From: CAIWHR01 sp963734085
GTDB taxonomy: Bacteria > Pseudomonadota > Gammaproteobacteria > Burkholderiales > Casimicrobiaceae
Assembly (NCBI GenBank): GCA_963734085.1
Contig: CAVTFT010000010.1
Coordinates: forward strand, 186,001-250,000
DNA: 64,000 nucleotides
Direction of reading: 5' to 3'
Notes under the pieces: model-generated
Seen by the model: only the letters and a program-made list of their open reading frames with translations
What the model was told of the DNA's origin: nothing
Database searches by the model: none
Made by a program: the position numbers and the translations under genes
Part shown: positions 42,920-51,363 of the stretch, piece by piece
Layout of the letters: the number at the start of each line of letters is the position of its first letter
Position numbering within the stretch: the stretch's first letter is position 1

Positions 42920-43711
42920 TCATCCGAGCCCTGCGGCCTGCGCGATCAGAAGCGCCCCTGCCATGACGATGACGGCCCCGGTAGCTTGCGCAATGCGCTC
43001 ACCGGCCGGCAGGAGACGCTCGACGGTGATGGCTACCGACACGACAGCCATCGCGCGAAGGTCCATCACGCCGAGGACCAGAAGGATCGCGATCAGACCG
43101 GCGCAGCAGCGACTGCAGTGGAGGCCGAGGCGCACGCCGTGGCGCCAGGCCGTGCCACCGTCGGCCGGCAGCGTGCGGCCGCGCCCGGGCATCTCGCGGC
43201 AGCAAGCGAGGTGACGCATCTTCCACGCGGTGAACTGGAGCGCGCCGGCGATCACGACGACCACACCAACCGCGATCGGAACGGCCTGCGCCAGTGCCGG
43301 CTGCTGCATCTCGACCGCCGCCAGTGCGACGCCCAGCGGAAAAGCGGCCATTCCGAATACGGTCCAGACGAAGAAGTAACCCACGCCCACGAGCACGGTC
43401 AGCCGACCGAGGCGCGGCTCGCCGGGTCTGCCGACGGCCTGGCGGTAGCGCCGCAGCATGGGGACCAACGACGGCAGCATCATCGCCATCATCATCGCGA
43501 CCCACATGCCGAGGAACGACGCCGCGGCGCCTGCCCACGTCTGTCCGGGCATCCGCATCCACGCCATCGACATCGTCCAACCGCCGGGCATCGTCATCTC
43601 GCCCATCGCGGACATGGACGCGCACCAGACGATCGTTACCGCCGCGCTGGCAGCAAAGAGCAGCGCTGACACGCCAAAAAACGCTTGCTGGGAAGCCCGC
43701 TCGGAAGTCAT
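42920..43711 (-). CDS. DUF2182 multi-pass membrane protein
   Basis: A 263-residue Met-rich membrane protein with about six helices. It has the DUF2182 features AMMMAMMLPSLVPML in the second helix, GVGYFFVWTVFGMAAFPLG, and a Cys-containing segment CSRCCAGLIAILLVLGVMDL. An inner-membrane metal-handling role has been suggested for the family because of Met/Cys/His content; unproven. ATG 43711 is used. It lies between the VOC gene and the DUF899 gene. Confidence 0.88.
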   Translation of the reverse strand: MTSERASQQAFFGVSALLFAASAAVTIVWCASMSAMGEMTMPGGWTMSMAWMRMPGQTWAGAAASFLGMWVAMMMAMMLPSLVPMLRRYRQAVGRPGEPRLGRLTVLVGVGYFFVWTVFGMAAFPLGVALAAVEMQQPALAQAVPIAVGVVVVIAGALQFTAWKMRHLACCREMPGRGRTLPADGGTAWRHGVRLGLHCSRCCAGLIAILLVLGVMDLRAMAVVSVAITVERLLPAGERIAQATGAVIVMAGALLIAQAAGLG

Positions 43712-43763
43712 GCGGAGTGAGGTCACCCGTGCCACGGTTGCGCGATGACAACCTTGGCTTCGC

Positions 43764-43841
43764 TCAGCGCGTCTCCGCAACGATCAGCTCCAACCGGGCC
43801 GCAAGCCACTCTTCGGGTGTTCCGGTCTTGTGGTCGGTCAT
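43764..43841 (-). pseudogene. DUF899 N-terminal gene fossil
   Basis: A 25-codon frame, MTDHKTGTPEEWLAARLELI then a stop after VAETR. The first 20 residues match the usual start of DUF899 proteins. AAGGAGG lies 6 bases before the ATG, so the initiation region is intact although the rest of the gene is gone. A full DUF899 gene lies 0.9 kb downstream. It may still be translated as a leader peptide. Confidence 0.6.
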
Positions 43842-43877
43842 CGTTGCCCTCCTTCTTTCAATCGCCGTTTCGCGCAC

Positions 43878-44267
43878 CTAGTTCTTCGTCGTGTAGGTGA
43901 TGAGCGAGAGCGTCGCCCCCTGCGGATCCATGATCGTTGCGAATCGGCCGACGGTCGGAATGTCGGTCGGCTCGAGCAGCACCCGCCCGCCCAGTGCCGG
44001 CACGCGCGCGGCGACCTTGTCGACATCGTCGACGGTGACGTAGCCGCCCCACGCGGACGGCATGCCCTGCGCGTTCGGCGGGATGTCGGTGATGCCGCCG
44101 ATGCCCTGCCCGCCGACGTTGATGACCGTGTACGTGTTCTTGCCCATGTCCATGTCCGTCAGCTCCCAGCCAAGTAGCTGGCCGTAGAACTTGCGCGCAG
44201 CCTTGCGGTCGCTGGTCGTCAACTCGGTCCAGCTGAAGGCGCCATGTGTTGCGGAGATTGTCGCCAT
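43878..44267 (-). CDS. VOC (glyoxalase/bleomycin-resistance fold) protein
   Basis: A 129-residue protein with the paired beta-alpha-beta-beta-beta VOC fold: GAFSWTELTTSDRKAARKFYGQLLGW, then YVTVDDVDKVAARVPALGG and GRFATIMDPQGATLSLI. It is probably metal-dependent; substrate unknown. It lies 12 bases after the SRPBCC gene in the ArsR-led operon, a combination often seen with small stress or detoxification enzymes. Confidence 0.92.
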   Translation of the reverse strand: MATISATHGAFSWTELTTSDRKAARKFYGQLLGWELTDMDMGKNTYTVINVGGQGIGGITDIPPNAQGMPSAWGGYVTVDDVDKVAARVPALGGRVLLEPTDIPTVGRFATIMDPQGATLSLITYTTKN

Positions 44268-44279
44268 GATTGCAGCTCC

Positions 44280-44735
44280 TTACTTGCGTTGCAGATAGGA
44301 TTGCAGCCAGCCCAGCACGCGTTGCCAACCCTTGTTGTGCCCGTCGCGCTCGGACACGCTCGTGAATCCGGAGTGGGTGAGTGTCACGTGGGTGCCGGAC
44401 GACGTCGGCGTCAGCTCGATCAGCACGTGCGTCTCCGGCATCTCGCCGTCGCCCCAGTCGTGATTCCACGTGAAGCCGAGTGCCCTCGGCGCCTCGATGC
44501 GCGTATAGGTGCCCGAGACGGAGAACTCCTTGCCCTCGGCGCTCTTGCCTTCGGTGACCCACTTGCCGCCGACGCGGAGATCGCTCTCCATTTTCTGCCC
44601 GCGGTAGACGCCGTCATCGCCCCACCATGCGAGGCGCTGCTGCGGGTCGATCCACGCCTGGAACACGCGTTCCGGCGGCGCGTCGATGTCGATTTCGACG
44701 ACGATCGTGTCGTTCATGTTTGCGGTGTCGTTCAT
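44280..44735 (-). CDS. SRPBCC (AHSA1-like) ligand-binding protein
   Basis: A 151-residue START/Bet-v1-fold protein: VVEIDIDAPPERVFQAWIDPQQRLAWWG, VGGKWVTEGKSAEG, LGFTWNHDWGDGEMPETHV, and a C-terminal helix GHNKGWQRVLGWLQSYL. AHSA1 domains bind hydrophobic ligands or modulate chaperones. ATG 44735 is 1 base after the ArsR stop, so the genes are tightly coupled. Confidence 0.93.
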   Translation of the reverse strand: MNDTANMNDTIVVEIDIDAPPERVFQAWIDPQQRLAWWGDDGVYRGQKMESDLRVGGKWVTEGKSAEGKEFSVSGTYTRIEAPRALGFTWNHDWGDGEMPETHVLIELTPTSSGTHVTLTHSGFTSVSERDGHNKGWQRVLGWLQSYLQRK

Positions 44736-44736
44736 G

Positions 44737-45096
44737 TCAGTGCGCCTTTCCTTTTTGCTCGACGAAGCGTTTGAGATTGCGGAGCTTGTGCTGCCACATG
44801 TGCCGGTAGTGCGCGAGCCAGTCGTCGACGTCCTCGAGCGGGCCGGCATTGAGCTCGTAGAGCCGATTGCGCCCGACCTTGATCTCGGTCACGAGCTCGG
44901 CCTCGCGCAGGATGCGCAGGTGCCGCGAGATCGCCGGACGGCTGATCGGGAAATCGCGGGCGATACTGCCGACGGGCTGGCTGCCCTGCTGCAGCAGCGT
45001 GAGGATCGCGCGCCGCGTCGGGTCGGCAAGCGCCTGGAAGACGTCGCGCTCGTCTGGCTTATCGGAAACGTTAAGGTTACTCATTTTATGCGTCAT
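44737..45096 (-). CDS. ArsR/SdpR-family transcription repressor
   Basis: A 119-residue winged-helix repressor: FQALADPTRRAILTLLQQG, PISRPAISRHLRILREAELV (recognition helix) and VGRNRLYELNAG. No metal-binding Cys pair is seen, fitting the SdpR-like autorepressor branch. AAGG lies 5 bases before ATG 45096. A near-consensus promoter and palindromic operator lie upstream. It controls the five-gene operon down to 42199. Confidence 0.93.
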   Translation of the reverse strand: MTHKMSNLNVSDKPDERDVFQALADPTRRAILTLLQQGSQPVGSIARDFPISRPAISRHLRILREAELVTEIKVGRNRLYELNAGPLEDVDDWLAHYRHMWQHKLRNLKRFVEQKGKAH

Positions 45097-45129
45097 CTGC
45101 CTTCGATGTCCATGATCCGCTATAAATAT

Positions 45130-45176
45130 GTAACTGATATGTTACCGATTGTACGCAGTGGCGGAGGCGTTGTCAA
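45130..45176 (-). promoter_or_regulatory. Promoter and operator of the ArsR-led operon
   Basis: Minus strand: TTGACA (45176-45171), a 17-base spacer and TACAAT (45153-45148). Directly downstream is the inverted repeat GTAAC-ATATCA-GTTAC (45145-45130), in the usual position for autorepression by an SdpR-like ArsR protein. Confidence 0.8.
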
Positions 45177-45310
45177 GGGGTTGCCAGCGCGCGCCGCGAA
45201 ATGCATCCCTCGTCTCTTCGGCCGATGCTGGCGCGGTACAATTTTCTTCCCGCACCGCCCCTTTTCTCACCCATAGTTCCATCCGCTCGACGCCTTCGAG
45301 GAGACCGCGT

Positions 45311-45751
45311 ATGAACACGTGTAACCGATCCACCCGCCGCGCCTGTGCGGAGATCGTTCTGGCCGCGGCGCTCGCCGCCTCGCTGCCGGCTTCGGCGCAA
45401 GGGAAGGATGACCTCTGGGAGGTCTCGACCAAGATGGAAATGCCCGGCATGCCGATGGCCATGCCGGCGCAGACGAACCGCGTGTGTGTCGGCAAGAATC
45501 GGAAGGACGAGGAATTCGTTCCCAGGCAGGGCGGCGACTGTCGCATGGTCGAGGGCAAGCGCGTCGGCGACAAGTTCATCTACAAGATGGATTGCGCCGG
45601 CAGTGATCCTTCGACCGTGGACGGCGCGATCACGTTCGGCAACAACGTGTACGACGGCAAGATGCGCATGACGATGAAACAGACCCGGGACACGATGGAC
45701 ATGACGTTCGCGGGCAAACGGGTCGGTGACTGCACCGCCGCGGCAAAGTAA
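45311..45751 (+). CDS. DUF3617 periplasmic protein
   Basis: A 146-residue protein with a signal peptide (CAEIVLAAALAASLPASAQG) and the DUF3617 pattern DLWEVSTKMEMPGMP, RVCVGKN, GDCRMVEGKRVGDKFIYKMDC, TMDMTFAGKRVGDC. Two Cys pairs probably form disulfides in the periplasm. GAGGAG lies 8 bases before ATG 45311. It is divergent from the ArsR operon and has no known function. Confidence 0.9.
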   Translation: MNTCNRSTRRACAEIVLAAALAASLPASAQGKDDLWEVSTKMEMPGMPMAMPAQTNRVCVGKNRKDEEFVPRQGGDCRMVEGKRVGDKFIYKMDCAGSDPSTVDGAITFGNNVYDGKMRMTMKQTRDTMDMTFAGKRVGDCTAAAK

Positions 45752-45856
45752 GCGAGGTCGCGGCCATCATCGATACGCTGTATCGGAGCACGCGAACGTC
45801 TTCCCTCGATTCCAGGTCGAAGTAAGATCGCCGCCATGGCGTCCGAGGAGCCTGCC

Positions 45857-46780
45857 ATGTGGAATCGCCGTCGCGTGTTGGGCACGCTGGCCACAGCCGG
45901 CGCCTCCGCCGCGCTCCGACCTTCGGCGGCGTTCGCCCAACCCCAGTCGCGTCCGATCCTGACCCGCCCGATCCCGTCCACCGGCGAGGCGCTTCCGGTC
46001 ATCGGCCTTGGCAGCTGGATCACGTTCAACGTCGGCGACGACCCCGTCGCGCGGGACGCCTGCACGGAGGTCATGCGCAATTTCGTCGACGCGGGCGGGC
46101 GGGTGATCGATTCGTCGCCGATGTACGGCTCATCGCAGGACACGATCGGCTACGGACTCCGCAAGGCGGCGCTGACCGGGCGCGTCTTCTGCGCCGACAA
46201 GGTCTGGATCGCGTCCGGCGCGGAGGGACGCGCGCAGATCGAGCAATCGCGCCGCAAATGGCAGGTGCCCCGATTCGATCTGCTCGAGGTCCACAACCTG
46301 CTCGACTGGCAGGAGCATCTGCCGACGCTGTTCGCGCTGAAGGCGGCGGGACAGCTGCGCTACGTCGGCATCACGACGTCGGAAGGGCGCCGTCATCGCG
46401 ACGTCGAGCAGATCATGCGCAGCCATCCGCTCGACTTCGTGCAGATCACCTACAACCCCGTGGATCGCGAGGTCGAGGAGCGGATCCTGCCGCTCGCCCG
46501 CGATCGCGCCATTGCGGTGATCGTGAACCGGCCGTTCCGTCAGGGCGCGCTGCTCCGCGCGCTCGCGCGCCAGCCGCTGCCGCCGTGGGCACCGGAGATC
46601 GAATGCACGAGCCGGGCGCAATTCGTGCTGAAGTTCATCGTTTCGCACCCCGCCGTCACGTGCGCGATTCCGGCGACGACCCGCGTCGACCACGTGCGGG
46701 AGAACGTCAAGGTCACGTACGGCCGGATGCCCGACGCGGCGATGCGCGAGCGGATGATCGCAGCGGTGGAGCGAGCCTGA
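45857..46780 (+). CDS. Tat-exported aldo/keto reductase
   Basis: A 307-residue AKR-fold protein. A twin-arginine signal opens it (MWNRRRVLGTLATAGASAAL). Barrel motifs are VIGLGSWITFNVG, RVIDSSPMYGSSQ (catalytic Asp and Tyr), CADKVWIASG (catalytic Lys) and LLEVHNLLDWQ (catalytic His). GAGGAG lies 7 bases before ATG 45857; an upstream ATG at 45836 is less likely. A cofactor-bound enzyme exported folded to the periplasm is plausible. Its stop overlaps the DUF6064 start. Confidence 0.88.
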   Translation: MWNRRRVLGTLATAGASAALRPSAAFAQPQSRPILTRPIPSTGEALPVIGLGSWITFNVGDDPVARDACTEVMRNFVDAGGRVIDSSPMYGSSQDTIGYGLRKAALTGRVFCADKVWIASGAEGRAQIEQSRRKWQVPRFDLLEVHNLLDWQEHLPTLFALKAAGQLRYVGITTSEGRRHRDVEQIMRSHPLDFVQITYNPVDREVEERILPLARDRAIAVIVNRPFRQGALLRALARQPLPPWAPEIECTSRAQFVLKFIVSHPAVTCAIPATTRVDHVRENVKVTYGRMPDAAMRERMIAAVERA

Positions 46781-47451
46781 TGTCCGAATGGTGGACGTAC
46801 GGGCTCACGAGTTTTCTGCTGTTCTCGCCGCGCACCTACTACCGCCTCTTCGAGCTCCACAACGTGGCGATCTGGCCCGCGCAGATCGCGGGCGTGGCGA
46901 TCGGCCTCGCGCTCGTCGCGTTGCTGCTCCGGAGAGCTCGCCACCGCGACCGCATCATCGCCGGCCTGCTGGCCGCGTGCTGGCTGTGGGTCGCGTGGGC
47001 GTTCTTGTACCAGCGCTACGCGCAGATCAACTGGGTGGCGCCGTGGTTCGCCGCGGCATTCGCGCTGCAGGCGCTGCTCCTGGTCGTTCTCGGCGTCATC
47101 GCCGGTCGAATCGTCTTTCCGCCGCCACGCAGCGTCAGATTGCGGATCGGAGCCGCGCTCGTTGCAATTGCAGTCCTCGGCTATCCGCTGCTGGCGCCGC
47201 TCGCCGGACGGCCATGGACGACTGCCGAGACCTTCGGCGCGACGCCCGATCCGACGGCGCTCGCGACCGTCGCGGCGCTGGCACTCGTGCGCGGCCGCCT
47301 TCGCTGGCTGCTGCTGATCGTGCCGCTGTTCTGGTGCGCCGCCACGGCGCTGACGCTGTGGGCAATGGCGAGTCCGCAGGCGCTCGTCGTCGCCGTGGCC
47401 GCCGTGCTCGCGCTCTTGCCGGGCGTGCGCGGAACGCGGGGCGCAGGATAG
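46780..47451 (+). CDS. DUF6064 membrane protein
   Basis: A 223-residue protein with about six transmembrane helices. It begins MSEWWTYGLTSFLLFSPRTY, which fits the DUF6064 start. ATG overlaps the stop of the aldo/keto reductase (TGATG), so the two are translationally coupled. Function unknown. The coupling suggests a membrane partner for the exported reductase. Confidence 0.8.
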   Translation: MSEWWTYGLTSFLLFSPRTYYRLFELHNVAIWPAQIAGVAIGLALVALLLRRARHRDRIIAGLLAACWLWVAWAFLYQRYAQINWVAPWFAAAFALQALLLVVLGVIAGRIVFPPPRSVRLRIGAALVAIAVLGYPLLAPLAGRPWTTAETFGATPDPTALATVAALALVRGRLRWLLLIVPLFWCAATALTLWAMASPQALVVAVAAVLALLPGVRGTRGAG

Positions 47452-47454
47452 CCG

Positions 47455-49197
47455 TCAGCCAAGCAGCCCGGCCGTCCGCAGCGCAGTGACGAAGGCCTGG
47501 CGCTCGGCGCCGGATTGGAATGGATAGGTCATCTCGATGTACTCGATCGAGAAATCGGGCTGGAGCTGAATCAGCTCGGCCGCCGCCGAGCGCGCTTCGG
47601 CAGTTCGACCCTGCGCGGACAATGCTGCGACGAGACGCTGGCGCGCGCGGACATTGGCAGGCTGCAAGCGCACGGCCTTTTCCGCGAGGGACGACGATGC
47701 GGCGAAGTCGCCCATCAGGAAACGGCACATCGCCTCGTCGGCGAGGCAGAGCGACGCGAAACGGTACCGCGGATCGAGCCGCAGCACTGCCTGCAGGTGC
47801 GGAATCGCGTCGGCCGGCCGCCCGGAGAACTCGAGGATGCACGCGAGGCAGTGGCGCGCAAGCGGGGCGCTGGGATTGAGCCGCACCGCATGCTCCTCGC
47901 GCTCGAGCGCCGCCACGTGATCCCGCTCGGTCCACAACCGTCCCATTCCTTCGAGCGCTTGCCCGAGCCAGTCGCGCTCGTCGATGTCGATCGCGCGCTG
48001 CGCCGCCTCGAACGACGCCTTGAGCGCGGCGCCGCGGTCGGCCGCCCAGCCGAGTATCCCCTCGTGGTAGTGGCAGAGCGCGAGGAGCGACCAGGCGAAT
48101 GCCGACGCGGGATCGAGGCGCAGCGCCTGCGTCAGCGCTTCGCGGGCTTCCTGATGGCAGGTGCGGCTCATCCGCTCCTGCAGCGCCAGCGCCCGCAGCG
48201 CGTAATCCCATGCGCCCAGATGCTTGGGCCGCGTTCGCAGCGCATGCGCCTCCTCGGCGCGGTGGATCTCCGGCTCGATGCTGACGGCGACGCGCGACGC
48301 AATCTCTTCCTGCAGCGCGAAGACGTCGTCCATGTCGCGCTCGAAGCGCTCGACCCACAGGTGATGCCCGCTCGAAGCTTCGATGAGCTGCGCAGTGATC
48401 CGGATCCGGTCGCCGCCGCGGCGCACGCTTCCCTCGACGAGATAGGCCGCCGCGAGCTCCTTGCCGATGTCGCGCGCATGCGTGGGCTTTCCCTTGTAGA
48501 CGAACGTCGAATTGCGGGCGATGACGGGGAACCAGCGCCAATACGCGAGCGTCGTGATGATGTCCTCGGTGAGGCCATCCACGAAATAGTCCTCCGCCGG
48601 ATCGCCGCTCAGGTTGGCGAAGGGCAGCACCGCCACCGCCGGGCGCGACGTAAAGGCGACGGGCTCGGGCGTCGAATCCGTCGCGTGACGGAGAAGGCGG
48701 AAGACATGCACGGAGCGCGCGATGTTCTTGAGCCGGTGCTCGCCCAGGTCCTCGAACCGGAAAGCGACCCGGTCGCGCACCTGCTCGACGATCGCGGCGG
48801 AAAGCCGGATGTCGCCGGGTTCGGCGGAGCCTTCGAGCCGCGCCGCGACGTTCACGCCGTCGCCCAGGATGTCGTCGCCTTCGACGATGACGTCGCCGAC
48901 GTTGATGCCCATCCTGAAGACGATGCGACGTTCCGCGGCAACTCCCGCGCCGAGCGCGTCGACGCGACGCTGGATTTCGACGGCGCACCCGACGGCGTTG
49001 ACCGCGCTCGCGAATTCCATCAGCAGGCCGTCGCCCATCGTCTTGACGATCCGGCCGCCGTGCGCGGTGACGGCGGGCTCGATCGCCTCGGTGCGAAGCG
49101 CCGTGACCGCCGCGACGGTGCCGGCTTCGTCCTGCCCGACGAGCCGGCTGTAGCCGACGATGTCCGCAGCGATGATGGCGGCAAGCCTGCGTTCCAT
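47455..49197 (-). CDS. Class III nucleotide cyclase - TolB-like - TPR protein
   Basis: A 580-residue protein. Residues 1-170 are a class III adenylate/guanylate cyclase domain: AAIIAADIVGYSRLVGQ (metal Asp), KTMGDGLLMEF and ILGDGVNVAARLE with the transition-state Asn and Arg. Residues 190-320 are the TolB/CadC-like domain (AVLPFANLSGDPAEDYFVDG). The rest is TPR repeats. ATG 49197 directly precedes the domain. This architecture is common in proteobacteria and its regulators are poorly known. No helix-turn-helix is present. Confidence 0.93.
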   Translation of the reverse strand: MERRLAAIIAADIVGYSRLVGQDEAGTVAAVTALRTEAIEPAVTAHGGRIVKTMGDGLLMEFASAVNAVGCAVEIQRRVDALGAGVAAERRIVFRMGINVGDVIVEGDDILGDGVNVAARLEGSAEPGDIRLSAAIVEQVRDRVAFRFEDLGEHRLKNIARSVHVFRLLRHATDSTPEPVAFTSRPAVAVLPFANLSGDPAEDYFVDGLTEDIITTLAYWRWFPVIARNSTFVYKGKPTHARDIGKELAAAYLVEGSVRRGGDRIRITAQLIEASSGHHLWVERFERDMDDVFALQEEIASRVAVSIEPEIHRAEEAHALRTRPKHLGAWDYALRALALQERMSRTCHQEAREALTQALRLDPASAFAWSLLALCHYHEGILGWAADRGAALKASFEAAQRAIDIDERDWLGQALEGMGRLWTERDHVAALEREEHAVRLNPSAPLARHCLACILEFSGRPADAIPHLQAVLRLDPRYRFASLCLADEAMCRFLMGDFAASSSLAEKAVRLQPANVRARQRLVAALSAQGRTAEARSAAAELIQLQPDFSIEYIEMTYPFQSGAERQAFVTALRTAGLLG

Positions 49198-49226
49198 GCG
49201 GCGTTTCCAGGCGGATCGCGTCGCGG

Positions 49227-50309
49227 CTACGGCATCTGATAGCCCGGCGTCGAGCGCGAGATGGCGCGCTCCTCGTCGCTCATGTCTTCCGGGATGCCCT
49301 CGAAGAGCGGCGTGGTCAGGTATCGCTCGCCGGTGTCGGGGAGCATCGCGAGGATGACCGATCCCGGCGCGGCCTTCTCGGCGACGCGCATCGCAATGCC
49401 GAACGTCGAGCCGCCGGAAATGCCGGTGAAGATGCCCTCCTTCTGCGCAAGCGCCCTCGCCCACTTGACCCCTTCCGCGCCCGCGATCGGAATGAGCTCG
49501 TCGTAGTAGGACTTGTCGATCGCTTCCTGCAGGACCAGCGGGATGAAATCCGGCGTCCAGCCCTGGATCGGATGCGGCTCGAACGCCGGGTGACTGGCGG
49601 CGGGCGATCCGTCGGCGTTCCGCTCCTGCGCCTTGCCGCTGCCGACAAGCTGTGCGTTGGCGGGCTCGCTCAAGATGATTTTCGTCTCCGGACGCTCGCG
49701 GCGCAGGACGCGCGCGACGCCTGTGATAGTCCCGCCGGTGCCGTAGCCGGTCACGAAGTAGTCCAGGCGCTCGCCGTTGAAGTCGCCGACGATCTCGCGC
49801 GCCGTCGTGGATTCGTGGATCTCGGCGTTCGCCTCGGTCTCGAACTGCCGCGCGAGGAACCAGCCGTTTGCCTTCGCGAGCTCGACGGCCTTCTGGTACA
49901 TCCCGTAGCCCTTCTGCGCGCGCGGCGTCAGCACGACCTTCGCGCCGAGCAGCCGCATCAGCCTCCGCCGCTCGATCGAGAAGCTGTCGGCCATCGTGAC
50001 GACGAGCGGATAACCCTTTTGGGCACAGACCATGCCGAGGCCGATCCCCGTGTTGCCGCTCGTGGCCTCGACGACGGTCTGGCCGGGTTTCAGCGTCCCG
50101 TTGCGCTCGGCAGCCTCGATGATGTTGAGCGCCAGTCGATCCTTCACCGACGCTGCGGGATTGAACGCCTCGGCCTTGACGTACATGCGGACGCCTTTCG
50201 GCGCGAGGTTGTTGACCCGGATGCACGGCGTGTCGCCCACCGTTTCAAGCACGCTGTCGAAGAGACGACCACGGCCGTGGGTGGTTCTGAGCTGCATACT
50301 CACAGACAT
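49227..50309 (-). CDS. cysK: Cysteine synthase A
   Basis: PLP enzyme joining O-acetylserine and sulfide to make cysteine. It is 360 residues from ATG 50309 (AAAGGAG 5 bases upstream). PLP Lys is in NPAASVKDRLALN. Also visible are VEATSGNTGIGLGMV, GYGTGGTITGVARVLR and TGISGGSTFGIA. It is longer than typical CysK by about 40 residues. These include a basic N-terminal segment and an insert near AQERNADGSPAASHPAF. It lies 29 bases upstream of the cyclase gene. Confidence 0.95.
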   Translation of the reverse strand: MSVSMQLRTTHGRGRLFDSVLETVGDTPCIRVNNLAPKGVRMYVKAEAFNPAASVKDRLALNIIEAAERNGTLKPGQTVVEATSGNTGIGLGMVCAQKGYPLVVTMADSFSIERRRLMRLLGAKVVLTPRAQKGYGMYQKAVELAKANGWFLARQFETEANAEIHESTTAREIVGDFNGERLDYFVTGYGTGGTITGVARVLRRERPETKIILSEPANAQLVGSGKAQERNADGSPAASHPAFEPHPIQGWTPDFIPLVLQEAIDKSYYDELIPIAGAEGVKWARALAQKEGIFTGISGGSTFGIAMRVAEKAAPGSVILAMLPDTGERYLTTPLFEGIPEDMSDEERAISRSTPGYQMP

Positions 50310-50412
50310 GCTTTTCTCCTTTGCAAACGGGCGCCGCGAGGGCCGCCGGACCCGAAAAAGAAACGACACCGCAGTCGCGCGCCCCCGAGTATTCGGGGAT
50401 CGGGCGTGCGGG

Positions 50413-50517
50413 TCAACTGACGCCGCGCCGCGTAGATGGGCCTGTTAGGGCGCCGGCATCTCCGTCGAGCTTGTTCTTCGGCAGCGGGAGAACGTAACCG
50501 TCAACGTAATGCGACAT
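50413..50517 (-). pseudogene. DUF1428 N-terminal gene fossil
   Basis: A 34-codon frame starting MSHYVDGYVLPLPKNKLDGD. The first 18 residues match the start of DUF1428 proteins (MSHYVDGF-type). After that homology ends and the sequence enters a GC-rich repeat-like stretch. AAAGGAGG lies 6 bases before the ATG, so the initiation region is intact. Confidence 0.6.
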
Positions 50518-50589
50518 GGCAACCTCCTTTGCACCTTTGTTTTCGCGACTCGCGGCGCGAACGCGATCCGTTTCCGACCGATCTTCGCC

Positions 50590-51123
50590 CTAGAGCTTCT
50601 TGTTCGCCGCGACGTCCCACCCGCCCTTGATGGTCGCGCCGGGCCCGCCCGAGGGGCTCTGCGTGTGGTACTCCCAACGGATCCGCGCATAGTCGAGCGT
50701 CACCTCATCCAGGAACCCGTCGCTCGCGGCGCCCGAGTTCAGGACATCGAACGACAGCGGATATTGCGCACCTGTCCCTCCCCGCTGAAACATGTGCGTG
50801 ATGAGCACGTCCTCGAGCGTGACCTTGTAGAACTCGAAGCCCGCGGCGCCGCGGCGAAACGTGAAGCGGGCTTCGGCGATGTGCTTGCCCGAGGCGCAGG
50901 CAAGCAACATCGGGATCGACGCGGCGTCGACGTTCTTCCGGAAACGGACTCCGGAGAAATTCGCCTTGCCGGCGGCCGCCCCGCCGCCTCCGCCGTGGAT
51001 GACGGTGACGTCGACGCCCTGCTCGTACGAGAAGACTTCGATTTCCTTCTTGTGCCCTTTGACGGTGCTCTCGCCGTCGATGCCATCGAGCTTGAGAAAG
51101 ATGTCCTTCAGCGGATTGGGCAT
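50590..51123 (-). CDS. Orphan Hcp-family protein (type VI secretion tube type)
   Basis: A 177-residue Hcp1-fold protein: MPNPLKDIFLKLDGIDGEST, KGHKKEIEVFSYEQGVDV, a Gly-rich loop (HGGGGGAAAGKANFSGVRF), MLLACASGKHIAEARFTFRR, and FYKVTLEDVLITHMFQRGG. Hcp forms the inner tube of type VI secretion and can carry effectors. No other type VI gene is in the window. CGGAG lies 6 bases before ATG 51123. It is probably monocistronic. Confidence 0.9.
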   Translation of the reverse strand: MPNPLKDIFLKLDGIDGESTVKGHKKEIEVFSYEQGVDVTVIHGGGGGAAAGKANFSGVRFRKNVDAASIPMLLACASGKHIAEARFTFRRGAAGFEFYKVTLEDVLITHMFQRGGTGAQYPLSFDVLNSGAASDGFLDEVTLDYARIRWEYHTQSPSGGPGATIKGGWDVAANKKL

Positions 51124-51363
51124 GATGACTCCGGTCTGATCGGCTGGTTCGCGAGGGGGCCGCGACACGCCGAAGCGCGCTAGGGGCCGACGCCGCGATT
51201 CTGCCACCACCTGGCCGCGGCGCGAAATCGCTACGATAATGCGGATTCCGAATCGACATGGCGCAGGGGTATGCGAGGCGGAAGGAATCGAAACATCGAG
51301 CGCCGGGGCCATCGCCTGATCGAGGAACGAACGGTGTTGTAATCCGCGCTGGCGGAACATCCC

